A stretch of DNA of 64,000 nucleotides from Mycolicibacterium parafortuitum (GTDB lineage Bacteria > Actinomycetota > Actinomycetes > Mycobacteriales > Mycobacteriaceae): NCBI RefSeq assembly GCF_010725485.1, contig NZ_AP022598.1, positions 1,922,001-1,986,000 on the forward strand. Reading direction: 5' to 3'. Of this stretch, positions 57,564 through 64,000 are shown piece by piece (position 1 is the first letter of the stretch; each line of letters starts with the position of its first letter). A program made the translations under genes and the position numbers. Under the pieces are notes generated by a model that made no database searches, had not been told where the DNA came from, and was given only the letters and a program-made list of their open reading frames with translations.

Positions 57564-57711
57564 CCGGTACCGGAAACGGGCGATGTAGAACTTGGTGGCT
57601 CTGGCGTTCAGACCGCGGTGATTGTCCTTTCGGGCGGTAAAGGATCCACCACGACGGCTACAGAGTGAGCAAGAGCGGCACCCTGCGCCGGACCGCCCCT
57701 CCGCTCTTTTC

Positions 57712-57984
57712 TTATTTCCGACGGCGACCCAGCGTCGGGAGGCCGCCCGACACTGCGCGGACGTTGTCCGTCCCTGGCTCGCGGGGAGCCCCTTGACCGG
57801 GGGGTGGTTGGCTGAAGTCGAGCGACGAACCCGTTCCCTCTCGGCGGGACTGCTCCCGTAAACTGCGCTCTTCCGCCCGTTGGTTCAGATCCTTCTCGCG
57901 GCGTGCTCGTTGCCTTGCACGGCCTTCCACAGAACGTCCCACTTGTACCGCCCTCCCGGCAACGCCTAGTCGTAGGTTGGCCAT
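57712..57984 (-). CDS. Possible small Arg-rich ORF in the element remnant
   Basis: A 90-codon frame (MANLRLGVAGRAVQVG... GGLPTLGRRRK), very rich in Arg and Glu, with codon use less GC-biased at third positions than neighbouring genes. No family recognised. It may be a small element gene or chance open frame; the region as a whole looks decayed. Confidence 0.25.
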   Translation of the reverse strand: MANLRLGVAGRAVQVGRSVEGRARQRARREKDLNQRAEERSLREQSRREGTGSSLDFSQPPPGQGAPREPGTDNVRAVSGGLPTLGRRRK

Positions 57985-57987
57985 TCC

Positions 57988-58011
57988 GTCCGCAGCGCGT
58001 CCGCAGTAGGT
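57988..58011 (+). repeat. Arm-type repeat, copy 2
   Basis: GTCCGCAGCGCGTCCGCAGT and AGGT follow the same pattern as 57331-57354, in the same orientation, about 100 bases from the right att copy. Confidence 0.5.
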
Positions 58012-58112
58012 TCACCGACTGCCGTTGGCCGCCAACAGTATCAACAGGGCCTGCCTGCATCGATCCTCACGCGCAGCATTCATCAGCGTTGCTAAACGCC
58101 CAGAAACGGATT

Positions 58113-58140
58113 CGCGGTGAACCCGTACAAGCCGTGGTGA
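58113..58140 (+). repeat. att-like repeat, right copy
   Basis: Repeats 27 of 28 bases of the DUF4185 3' end and would encode the same last eight residues (AVNPYKPW) and stop. Palindrome IR3 follows five bases later, probably the original downstream neighbour of the DUF4185 gene. Confidence 0.8.
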
Positions 58141-58144
58141 CAGG

Positions 58145-58207
58145 CGCCGAGTCTGAAGTTGTGCGCGAACTTCGCACCGGAAATGAGCATCAACTTCAGA
58201 TTCGGCG
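58145..58207. repeat. Long palindrome IR3 beyond the right att copy
   Basis: Left arm CGCCGAGTCTGAAGTTG (58145-58161), right arm CAACTTCAGATTCGGCG (58191-58207), 17 pairs with one G-T wobble, 29-base loop containing a further small hairpin. It resembles IR1 and IR2 in having arms that begin CGCCGA. Confidence 0.7.
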
Positions 58208-58285
58208 GAGGCGGGCGAAGCGCTCATAGCTGATTCACAGCGCTCACCTAACGTCCGCCGGAAATCGCGGCGCACCATCGACGTC

Positions 58286-58714
58286 ATGAGCGATGTGACA
58301 CCTGAGCGGCCCGACCAGTCCGAACCGGTGACGGGCCCCGTCATGACAGCGCCGCCGGCGGCGGCGGTCCCCCCTTGGCCGCCGGCGGCGCCCCCGGGCT
58401 ACGTGCAGTCTCAGCCGAGCAAGTTGAACAAGGCGGCGGCCTGGGTCGGCATCGTGGCCGGTTCGTTGTTCGTCGTGGCGGTGATCTTCGGGGCGGGGGT
58501 GCTGGTCGGCAAGGGCCTCGACGGTGGCGGGCCGGGCCCCCACCGCGGACCCATGATGGTCCACGGCGGACCGGCCGGATTCCCGATGGGACCGCCGCGG
58601 GGCGGCTTTGACCGTGGCCCCGATTTCGCCGGCCCGTTCGGACCGGGCGGACCGATGATCGACGCGCCGCGTTCTCCGAACCAGCCGGCGCCCACGGCGC
58701 AGCCGCGCCCCTGA
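58286..58714 (+). CDS. Proline/glycine-rich single-pass membrane protein
   Basis: A 142-residue protein: Pro-rich cytoplasmic N-terminus (APPAAAVPPWPPAAPPGYV), one transmembrane helix (AAAWVGIVAGSLFVVAVIFGAGVLVG shortened here to VGIVAGSLFVVAVIFGAG), then a Gly/Pro/Met-rich exterior tail with GPHRGPMMVHGG. No family recognised; small proline-rich proteins occur at the equivalent M. tuberculosis position (Rv3705A/Rv3706c). ATG 58286 is the start. Confidence 0.65.
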   Translation: MSDVTPERPDQSEPVTGPVMTAPPAAAVPPWPPAAPPGYVQSQPSKLNKAAAWVGIVAGSLFVVAVIFGAGVLVGKGLDGGGPGPHRGPMMVHGGPAGFPMGPPRGGFDRGPDFAGPFGPGGPMIDAPRSPNQPAPTAQPRP

Positions 58715-58717
58715 GCG

Positions 58718-58826
58718 TCAGACGTGGATCTCGCCGGCGTGCGATGACAGCCAGTCGCGGAAGGACTGCAACTCGGGGTTGAGCTCACGCACCGACGCCA
58801 GATCACGGGCGCCGGCGAACGCGCAA
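58718..58826 (-). pseudogene. Possible LysR-type regulator C-terminal remnant
   Basis: The reverse frame ends with [27 protein letters not shown] (key part [14 protein letters not shown]), resembling the last helix of LysR-family regulators. Nothing upstream in that frame matches such a regulator, because the catalase and other sequence intervene. Read as debris; weak support. Confidence 0.3.
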
Positions 58827-58970
58827 CGGGTCCGCGAGTTCTTCGTCGACGTGCTCGGCCCGCAGCGGCTGGCGGCCATGGGTGCGGCGTCCCGCGACGT
58901 CGTCGCCGCACTCCGAGACCACATGGACCGCGACTGCGCGTTGGACCAGGACGCGTCGCCGGTGACCTGA
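58800..58970 (+). pseudogene. Possible MarR-type regulator C-terminal remnant
   Basis: The forward frame reads [17 protein letters not shown] and [17 protein letters not shown], like the dimerisation helices at the end of MarR-family proteins, and stops at 58970. The DNA-binding part is absent. It overlaps the antisense remnant above. The 355-base gap before catalase contains nothing else convincing. Confidence 0.35.
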
Positions 58971-59068
58971 GCGGTTCGCATCGTGGATGGCCGACGCCAC
59001 TTTCGGGTACCCCGTCGTCGAAGACGGCGGCCTTCAGCCCACCGGTGCTGCCCTTCGTGAGGAGAGAA

Positions 59069-60511
59069 ATGCCCGAGAAGTACACGACGACCGACGCCGG
59101 CGCCCCCGCCCCCAGCGTGGAACATTCGCTGACCGTGGGACCCGACGGGCCGATCCTGCTGCAGGACCACTACCTGATCGAGCAGATGGCCAACTTCAAC
59201 CGTGAACGCATCCCCGAGCGGCAGCCCCACGCCAAGGGCGGTGGCGCTTTCGGCCAGTTCGAGGTGACCCAGGACGTCAGTGCCTACACCAAGGCGGCAT
59301 TCCTGCAGCCGGGTGTGAAAACCGAGATGCTGGCCCGGTTCTCGACGGTGGCCGGTGAGCGGGGCAGCCCGGACACCTGGCGTGACCCGCGCGGCTTCGC
59401 GCTGAAGTTCTACACCTCCGAGGGCAACTTCGACATGGTCGGCAACAACACCCCGGTGTTCTTCCTGCGCGACCCGATGAAGTTCCAGAATTTCATCCGC
59501 AGCCAGAAGCGCATGCAGGCCACCAACCTTCGTGATCACCACATGCAGTGGGATTTCTGGACGCTCTCACCCGAATCGGCGCACCAGGTCACGTGGTTGA
59601 TGGGGGATCGTGGCATCCCGAAGACGTGGCGCAACATGAACGGCTATTCCAGCCACACCTACAGCTGGCTCAACGACAGCGGTGAGTTGTTCTGGGTGAA
59701 GTACCACTTCAAGACCGACCAGGGCATCGACTTCTTGACCCAGGAGGACGCCGACCGGCTGGCGGGCGAGGACGGTGACTACCACCAACGTGATCTGTAC
59801 ACCGCGATCGAGGACGGCAACTTCCCAAGCTGGACGCTGCACGTGCAGATCATGCCGTTCGAGGACGCCAAGACGTACCGCTTAAACCCGTTCGACCTGA
59901 CCAAGGTGTGGCCGCACGGTGACTACCCGCTGCACGAGGTCGGCAGGATGACGTTGAACCGCAACGTCGTCGACTACCACGCCCAGATCGAGCAGGCGGC
60001 GTTCGAGCCGAACAACATCGTGCCGGGCACCGGTCTGAGCCCGGACAAGATGCTGTTGGCGCGGGGATTCTCCTACTCCGACGCCCACCGTGCCCGCCTC
60101 GGGGTGAATTACAAGCAGATCCCGGTCAACGAGCCGCACGTCGAGGTGAACGCGTACTCGAAGGACGGTGCGATGCGGATCCGCAACGTCACCGACCCGG
60201 TGTACACACCCAATTCGATGGGCGGCCCGGAAGTCGACACTCGCCGCGCATCGGAGGTGCACTGGGCTTCTGACGGGGACATGGTGCGCTCGGCCTATGC
60301 GCTGCGGTCCGACGACTCCGACTGGGGCCAGGCAGGCACCCTGGTCCGGGATGTCCTCGACGACGCCCAACGGGAACGCTTGGCGCACAACATCATCGGC
60401 CATGTGTCGAAGGGCGTGCGGGAGCCGGTGTTGTCGCGGGTGTTCGAGTACTGGCGCAACGTGGACCCCGACCTCGGTAAGAAGGTCGAGGAGGGCGTGC
60501 GCGGCGGCTGA
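59069..60511 (+). CDS. katA: Monofunctional heme catalase
   Basis: A 480-residue small-subunit (clade 3) catalase. The catalytic His is in [18 protein letters not shown], the Asn in [18 protein letters not shown], and the proximal heme Tyr in [21 protein letters not shown]-binding-type residues lie in the beta-barrel. It breaks down hydrogen peroxide and is distinct from KatG. ATG 59069 follows GGAGAG. No OxyR or FurA gene is adjacent; only regulator debris lies upstream. It is convergent with the ribosomal protein operon, four bases apart. Confidence 0.95.
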   Translation: MPEKYTTTDAGAPAPSVEHSLTVGPDGPILLQDHYLIEQMANFNRERIPERQPHAKGGGAFGQFEVTQDVSAYTKAAFLQPGVKTEMLARFSTVAGERGSPDTWRDPRGFALKFYTSEGNFDMVGNNTPVFFLRDPMKFQNFIRSQKRMQATNLRDHHMQWDFWTLSPESAHQVTWLMGDRGIPKTWRNMNGYSSHTYSWLNDSGELFWVKYHFKTDQGIDFLTQEDADRLAGEDGDYHQRDLYTAIEDGNFPSWTLHVQIMPFEDAKTYRLNPFDLTKVWPHGDYPLHEVGRMTLNRNVVDYHAQIEQAAFEPNNIVPGTGLSPDKMLLARGFSYSDAHRARLGVNYKQIPVNEPHVEVNAYSKDGAMRIRNVTDPVYTPNSMGGPEVDTRRASEVHWASDGDMVRSAYALRSDDSDWGQAGTLVRDVLDDAQRERLAHNIIGHVSKGVREPVLSRVFEYWRNVDPDLGKKVEEGVRGG

Positions 60512-60515
60512 CCGG

Positions 60516-60755
60516 CTACCCCTGACCCGGATACGGCAGCAGCGCCATCTCGCGGGCGTTCTTGACGGCGATCGTGACCTGGCGCTGCTGCTGGACGGTG
60601 AGACCCGTGACCGTGCGGGAGCGGATCTTGCCGCGCTCGGAGAGGAACTGCCGCAGCGTGGATGTGTCCTTGTAGTCGACGCGCTCGATGCCGAGTTGGG
60701 CGAACAAGTTTCGGCGCTTCTTCGGCAGCGGCGCCGCCAGCCTGGCGCGCTTCAC
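60516..60755 (-). CDS. rpsR2: 30S ribosomal protein S18, zinc-independent paralogue
   Basis: A 79-residue S18: [44 protein letters not shown] and [17 protein letters not shown] ending ([17 protein letters not shown]). No Cys residues are present, unlike zinc-binding paralogues. GTG 60755 overlaps the S14 stop (GTGA) and is preferred to the longer frame, which has no start near S18-like sequence. Last gene of the alternative ribosomal protein operon. Confidence 0.88.
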   Translation of the reverse strand: MKRARLAAPLPKKRRNLFAQLGIERVDYKDTSTLRQFLSERGKIRSRTVTGLTVQQQRQVTIAVKNAREMALLPYPGQG

Positions 60756-61057
60756 CAGCTCGACTTCCGGACGCCGGGCAATTGACCGCGATGGGCGAGT
60801 TCGCGGACCCGCACCCGTGACAGGCCGAACTTTCGCAGGTGCCCGCGGGGCCGGCCGTCGACCGCATCCCGGTTGCGCACGCGCACCGGGCTCGCGTCGC
60901 GGGGCTGACGGTTCAGCTCGGACTGGGCGGCCGCCCGGGCGTCCGCCGCGGTCGAGGGCGAGGAGATGATCGCCTTGAGCTCGGCGCGACGTTCGGCGTG
61001 GCGGGCCACGAGTAGGCGGCGACGCTCGTTCTTCACGATCTTCGACTTCTTGGCCAT
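60752..61057 (-). CDS. rpsN2: 30S ribosomal protein S14, zinc-independent paralogue
   Basis: A 101-residue long-form S14 ([20 protein letters not shown] ... [33 protein letters not shown]; key part [14 protein letters not shown]). The CxxC zinc pair of the short form is absent. ATG 61057 overlaps the L33 stop by one base (TGATG). Under zinc limitation such paralogues replace zinc-binding ones. Confidence 0.92.
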   Translation of the reverse strand: MAKKSKIVKNERRRLLVARHAERRAELKAIISSPSTAADARAAAQSELNRQPRDASPVRVRNRDAVDGRPRGHLRKFGLSRVRVRELAHRGQLPGVRKSSW

Positions 61058-61221
61058 CAGCGGTCCTCGCGGAAGTCGACATGCCGGCGCACGACCGGGT
61101 CGTACTTGCGCAGCACGATGCGATCCGGGTCGTTGCGGCGGTTCTTGCGGGTGACGTAGGTGTAGCCGGTGCCCGCGGTGGAGCGCAGTTTCACGAGCGG
61201 CCGGATCTCGTTGCGTGCCAT
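61057..61221 (-). CDS. rpmG: 50S ribosomal protein L33, zinc-independent paralogue
   Basis: A 54-residue L33: [41 protein letters not shown]. It has no Cys residues, marking the zinc-independent form. ATG 61221 overlaps the L28 stop by one base and its own stop overlaps the S14 start, so the operon is translationally coupled throughout. Confidence 0.92.
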   Translation of the reverse strand: MARNEIRPLVKLRSTAGTGYTYVTRKNRRNDPDRIVLRKYDPVVRRHVDFREDR

Positions 61222-61457
61222 CAGAGTTTGTGTCCTTCCCGGCGGAGGCGGGCCACCACCGATTCGATGCCGTCGCGGTCGATGATCTTGATGCCTTTCG
61301 TGCTGAGGCGCAGCGTGATCCTGCGGCCCTCCGACGGTAGGTAGTACGTCTTGCGCTGGATGTTGGGATTCCAGCGACGACGGGTGCGGCGGTGCGAATG
61401 CGACACCGCGTTGCCGAACCCGGGCCTGCGGCCGGTCACCTGGCAGTGGGCGGACAA
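61221..61457 (-). CDS. rpmB2: 50S ribosomal protein L28, zinc-independent paralogue
   Basis: A 78-residue L28: [44 protein letters not shown] single Cys near the start does not make a zinc ribbon. TTG 61457 is preceded by GAGAGG. First gene of the L28-L33-S14-S18 operon, the same order as rpmB2-rpmG1-rpsN2-rpsR2 in M. tuberculosis, which is repressed by Zur. A Zur-like box lies 27 bases upstream. Confidence 0.92.
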   Translation of the reverse strand: MSAHCQVTGRRPGFGNAVSHSHRRTRRRWNPNIQRKTYYLPSEGRRITLRLSTKGIKIIDRDGIESVVARLRREGHKL

Positions 61458-61483
61458 GGAACACCTCTCTCGATCAGTCTTAA

Positions 61484-61498
61484 TGAAAATGATTTTCG
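61484..61498. promoter_or_regulatory. Zur box 1
   Basis: TGAAAATGATTTTCG, a near-perfect AT-rich palindrome matching the mycobacterial Zur consensus (TGAAAATGATTTTCA type). It is positioned to repress the ribosomal protein operon when zinc is sufficient. Confidence 0.85.
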
Positions 61499-61538
61499 AC
61501 AAGCTGCGGTCGCGACTGTAGCGTGAACCTCCGGTTAT

Positions 61539-61553
61539 TGAAAATCATTCCCA
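61539..61553. promoter_or_regulatory. Zur box 2
   Basis: TGAAAATCATTCCCA, a weaker Zur-like site, 15 bases before the CobW-like gene. With box 1 it gives each divergent gene its own operator, 55 bases apart. Confidence 0.7.
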
Positions 61554-61567
61554 TTAGAGGAGGGTTC

Positions 61568-62680
61568 ATGCGCACCCCAGTAGTTGTCGTGACCGGGCAG
61601 AGCGACACCGGCGACATCGGTGACCTGCTTCTCGCCGACGGCGCAACGGCGTTGGTGGAGTACCACGTCGAGGACCACGTCGTGCACCGCACCACGACGG
61701 TGCTGCGGCGCGGTGTGCTGGTCAAAGCCGTGTCGGTGGTCGAGATGAGCAACGGGTGTCCGTCCTGCGCGGTGCGCGAGGATCTGGTTGACCATCTCTG
61801 TCGACTGCACCTGAGGCCGGACCTCGCTCGGATCGCGGTCCTGCTCAGTCCGTGGATGGAGCCCGAGCCGGTGTGCGTCGCACTCTCCCGTTCGCCGGCA
61901 GCGCGCCACGTCGCCGTGTCGGCCGTCGTCGCCACCGTAAACACCTCTGTCTGGCTGGACCAGGCGCTCGGCGACGACGAACTCGACGACGGACGTACCG
62001 TCGCGCAGGTGGTGGTCGGGCAGGTCGAGTTCGCGGACGTGGTCGTGCTCACCGAACCGCATCGGGACACCCTCGCGGTGGTGCGCAGGCTGGCTCCGTC
62101 GGCGCGGATCACGGTCGGCGCAGGCTGTTTCACGCTCGCGCTGGCGAACCTCGACGCCGATGCCCGCCGCGGCCGGGGCAATGATCCGTACGGTTCACTG
62201 CTGGCCGGACAGCCGCCGCTGGAGCCGGCCGGTCGGGTCCGCCTGGTCGAGTTCGCGGCACGACGCCCGTTCCACCCGAACCGTCTGCATGCCGCGGTCG
62301 ACCTCCTTCTCGAAGGGGTGGTCCGCAGCCGGGGCCGGCTGTGGCTGGCACACCTGCCCGACACGGCGGTGGGGCTGGACTCCGCGGGCGGCGGACTGCT
62401 CGTCACGCGGGCGGGAAAATGGTTGGCCGCCATGACATCCCGCGAGCTCGTCTACGTCGGTGCGGAACGGCGCGCGATGGCCGACATGATGTGGGATGAC
62501 CGGTACGGCGACCGGCACACGTCGATGACGGTCCTGGTGTGCGGCGCCGACCCTGCCGAGATCGTCTCGGCACTGCGCGGCGCCCTGCTCACCGACGCGG
62601 AGATGGGCCGCCCCCAGGACTGGCCCCGCTTCGATGACCCGTTCGGTGACTGGCAGCCGCAGGAGGCGCGGCTGGCATGA
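61568..62680 (+). CDS. CobW-like protein lacking a canonical Walker A motif
   Basis: A 370-residue protein with the COG0523/CobW layout: Rossmann-like N-terminus, a CxxC metal motif at Cys64-Cys67 (SNGCPSCAVREDL), VVLTEPHRDTLAVVRRLAPSARI in place of the guanine-specificity region, and a CobW C-terminal domain (RPFHPNRLHAAVDLLLEGVVRSRGRLWLA; key part RPFHPNRLHAAVDLL). At the P-loop position it has TGQSDTGDIGDLL, with no GKT/S, so GTP hydrolysis is doubtful. It is divergent from the alternative ribosomal operon across two Zur boxes, pointing to zinc-starvation expression. ATG 61568 follows AGGAGGG. Confidence 0.8.
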   Translation: MRTPVVVVTGQSDTGDIGDLLLADGATALVEYHVEDHVVHRTTTVLRRGVLVKAVSVVEMSNGCPSCAVREDLVDHLCRLHLRPDLARIAVLLSPWMEPEPVCVALSRSPAARHVAVSAVVATVNTSVWLDQALGDDELDDGRTVAQVVVGQVEFADVVVLTEPHRDTLAVVRRLAPSARITVGAGCFTLALANLDADARRGRGNDPYGSLLAGQPPLEPAGRVRLVEFAARRPFHPNRLHAAVDLLLEGVVRSRGRLWLAHLPDTAVGLDSAGGGLLVTRAGKWLAAMTSRELVYVGAERRAMADMMWDDRYGDRHTSMTVLVCGADPAEIVSALRGALLTDAEMGRPQDWPRFDDPFGDWQPQEARLA

Positions 62681-62688
62681 TCGGGTGA

Positions 62689-63363
62689 ATGAGCATCGGA
62701 GGAGACCCGCGCCCTGGTCGATGTCGAGTCCTGCTCGTCGCGCTGGCGGCTGTCGTCGCAGGGTTGACGTCGGCCGCGCCGGCGTCGGCCCGCCCGTCGG
62801 ATCCCGGGGTCGTGAACTACGCGGTGTTGAACAAGGGCTCGGTCGGCAACATCGTCGGCGCCCGGATGGGTTTCGAGACCACGTTCGCGGCGCCGTTCCA
62901 GGCGTTCTACGTCGACACCCCGGCGTGCAACAACTGGGCCGACATCGGGCTACCCGAGGTGTACAACGACCCCGACCTGGCATCGTTCAGCGGCGCCGTC
63001 GCGCAGGAGTCGGCGACGGACGCGACGCACCTGGTGAAACAGGCGGTCGGGGTGTTCGCGACCACCGACGCGGCGAACCGCGCGTTCCACCGGCAGGTGG
63101 ATCGGACCGTCGGCTGCGCCGGCCAGACCACCGCGATGCACCTGGACAACTTCACCACGCAGGTGTGGACGTTCACGGGCGGGCCGACCAGCGCGACCGA
63201 GGCCAACTGGGTCAAGCAGGAGGCGGGCACCGACCGGCGCTGCTTCGTGACGTCCCGGGTGCGGGAGAACGTGCTGCTGCAGGCCAAGGTGTGCCAGTCG
63301 GGCAACGGCGGCCCGGCGGTCAACGTGCTCGCCGGCGCGATGCAGAACACGCTCGGCCAATAG
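62689..63363 (+). CDS. Exported PknH-sensor-like domain protein (Rv3705c homologue)
   Basis: A 224-residue secreted protein. A Sec signal peptide (VLLVALAAVVAGLTSAAPASA) is followed by one globular domain with four Cys residues (PACNN, VGCAG, RRCFV, KVCQS), the two-disulfide pattern of the PknH extracellular sensor family. No kinase or membrane anchor is attached. It starts eight bases after the CobW-like stop and precedes egtA, as Rv3705c does relative to Rv3704c. The ligand is unknown. Confidence 0.8.
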   Translation: MSIGGDPRPGRCRVLLVALAAVVAGLTSAAPASARPSDPGVVNYAVLNKGSVGNIVGARMGFETTFAAPFQAFYVDTPACNNWADIGLPEVYNDPDLASFSGAVAQESATDATHLVKQAVGVFATTDAANRAFHRQVDRTVGCAGQTTAMHLDNFTTQVWTFTGGPTSATEANWVKQEAGTDRRCFVTSRVRENVLLQAKVCQSGNGGPAVNVLAGAMQNTLGQ

Positions 63364-63369
63364 GACGTC

Positions 63370-63408
63370 ACCGACAAGTCACTGAGTAAATCAGCAGACT
63401 TTGTCGGT
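63370..63408 (+). terminator. Hairpin between the exported protein gene and egtA
   Basis: ACCGACAA-GTC pairs with GAC-TTTGTCGGT (one bulged base), starting seven bases after the stop at 63363. A plausible terminator of the upstream gene; no U-tract. Confidence 0.45.
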
Positions 63409-63465
63409 CGGCTCTGGAAGATGGGTAGAGACGCAGCGATCGTTCCGCACCCGGAGGGGGTGGCT

Positions 63466-64000
63466 ATGGCCCGGACGATGGCATCCGACGGTGTCGTCGA
63501 GCATGGCATGAACCCGCTGACCAGCGCTGAAGATGCCGCGCGCCACATCGCCGACACGTGTTTGACCGACGCGCCGGTCGGGCCGGTGGGCCTGGAGATC
63601 GAGGCGCACTGCTTCGACCTTGCCGATCCGCGACGCAGACCGGGGTGGGACGAGCTGTCCGCCGTGATCGCCGGGCTGCCGACACTGCCCGGCGGCAGCC
63701 GGGTCACCGTGGAGCCCGGCGGCGCGGTCGAGCTGTCCGGCCCACCGCTGGCCGACACCCCCGCCGCGGCCGCGGCGATGACCGCGGACCGGTCGGTGCT
63801 GCGGACGGGCTTCGCGCAGGCCGGGCTGGGGCTGGTGCTGCTCGGTGCGGACCCACTGCGCTCGGCGAAGCGGGTGAACCCCGGCGCGCGTTATGCGGCG
63901 ATGGAACGGTTCTTCCACGACAGCGGAACCCCCGAGGCGGGCGCGGCGATGATGACGTCGACGGCGTCGGTGCAGGTGAACCTGGAAGCCGGGCCCAAGG
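63466..64000 (+). CDS. egtA: Glutamate-cysteine ligase EgtA (N-terminal part)
   Basis: The frame runs off the right edge after 178 codons. Residues include PVGPVGLEIEAHCFDLADPRRRP, VTVEPGGAVELSGPPL and MMTSTASVQVNLEAG, which match the GshA/EgtA-type glutamate-cysteine ligase (Glu-rich ATP/metal site, EPGG-like substrate motif). EgtA makes gamma-glutamylcysteine for ergothioneine; M. tuberculosis Rv3704c sits in the same place. ATG 63466 follows GGAGGGGG. The remaining egt genes would be to the right. Confidence 0.9.
   Translation, partial: MARTMASDGVVEHGMNPLTSAEDAARHIADTCLTDAPVGPVGLEIEAHCFDLADPRRRPGWDELSAVIAGLPTLPGGSRVTVEPGGAVELSGPPLADTPAAAAAMTADRSVLRTGFAQAGLGLVLLGADPLRSAKRVNPGARYAAMERFFHDSGTPEAGAAMMTSTASVQVNLEAGPK

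Larger units (their letters stand above)
57310..58112. mobile_element. Remnant of an integrative element
   Basis: About 800 bases between the two att-like copies. It holds a C-terminal tyrosine-recombinase fragment on the reverse strand, two copies of a 24-base arm-type repeat, and sequence of lower coding quality than the flanks (mixed third positions, scattered stops). No other intact gene is convincing. It looks like an element that has lost nearly all of its cargo while keeping both ends. Confidence 0.7.

Overview
The window is a high-GC actinobacterial chromosome segment, most likely from a fast-growing Mycobacterium (Mycolicibacterium). The reasons are a backbone in the same order as the M. 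tuberculosis Rv3731-Rv3704c block (LigC, PrimPolC, LucA, AspAT, DnaZX, TmsA/TmsB, SRPBCC, Ami1, YbaB, RecR, Rv3714c-like, GatD/MurT, DnaQ-like, LeuA, Ask, Asd, DUF4185, EgtA), several F420-type luciferase-like oxidoreductases, a mycofactocin-coupled dehydrogenase, tuberculostearate genes and frequent GTG/TTG starts. Family names and Rv numbers come from remembered homologues; no search was run.

Layout. 1-5.3 kb: the end of a diol-dehydratase reactivase-like gene, a metallo-beta-lactamase-fold protein, a VIT1/CCC1 transporter, an LLM oxidoreductase, a LigC-type DNA ligase and an HtrA-like lipoprotein protease. 5.4-18.6 kb: an accessory catabolic island with a GMC oxidoreductase, five SDRs, a 3Fe-4S ferredoxin, two P450s, two LLM proteins, a nitroreductase, two VOC proteins, an NTF2-like protein and a TetR regulator. 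Five of its intergenic regions carry the same GTAC-N4-GTAC palindrome, so it looks like one regulon. 18.7-24.8 kb: a decarboxylase, the second LigC with PrimPolC, a membrane protein, a type II thioesterase and a DapB-fold protein. 24.9-43.4 kb: conserved core, including tRNA-Ser, the SRP RNA, dnaZX, a three-gene tuberculostearate-type operon, recR, gatD-murT and leuA with a leucine-rich leader peptide.

43.4-53.2 kb: a nitrogen island inserted between leuA and ask: ammonium transporter, GlnT-type glutamine (or gamma-glutamylmethylamide) synthetase, the three split glutamate-synthase-like proteins (GlxB/C/D, also seen as N-methylglutamate synthase MgsA/B/C), a sarcosine-oxidase-like flavoprotein, an XRE-cupin regulator and an unrecognised beta-rich protein. 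A GlnR-like site lies upstream. A choloylglycine-hydrolase-fold amidase is divergent. 53.2-58.3 kb: nitroreductase, ask-asd, a DUF4185 protein, then the remnant of an integrated element bounded by a 28-bp duplication of the DUF4185 3' end and containing an integrase fragment. 58.3-64 kb: a proline-rich membrane protein, regulator debris, catalase, the zinc-independent ribosomal protein operon (L28-L33-S14-S18) divergent from a CobW-like gene across two Zur-like boxes, an exported PknH-sensor-like protein and the start of egtA.

The least explained features are the five-site operator system of the catabolic island; a set of long palindromes just after the stop codons of recR, asd and the DUF4185 gene whose arms differ in sequence yet stay complementary; and the decayed integrative element with paired att and arm-type repeats.
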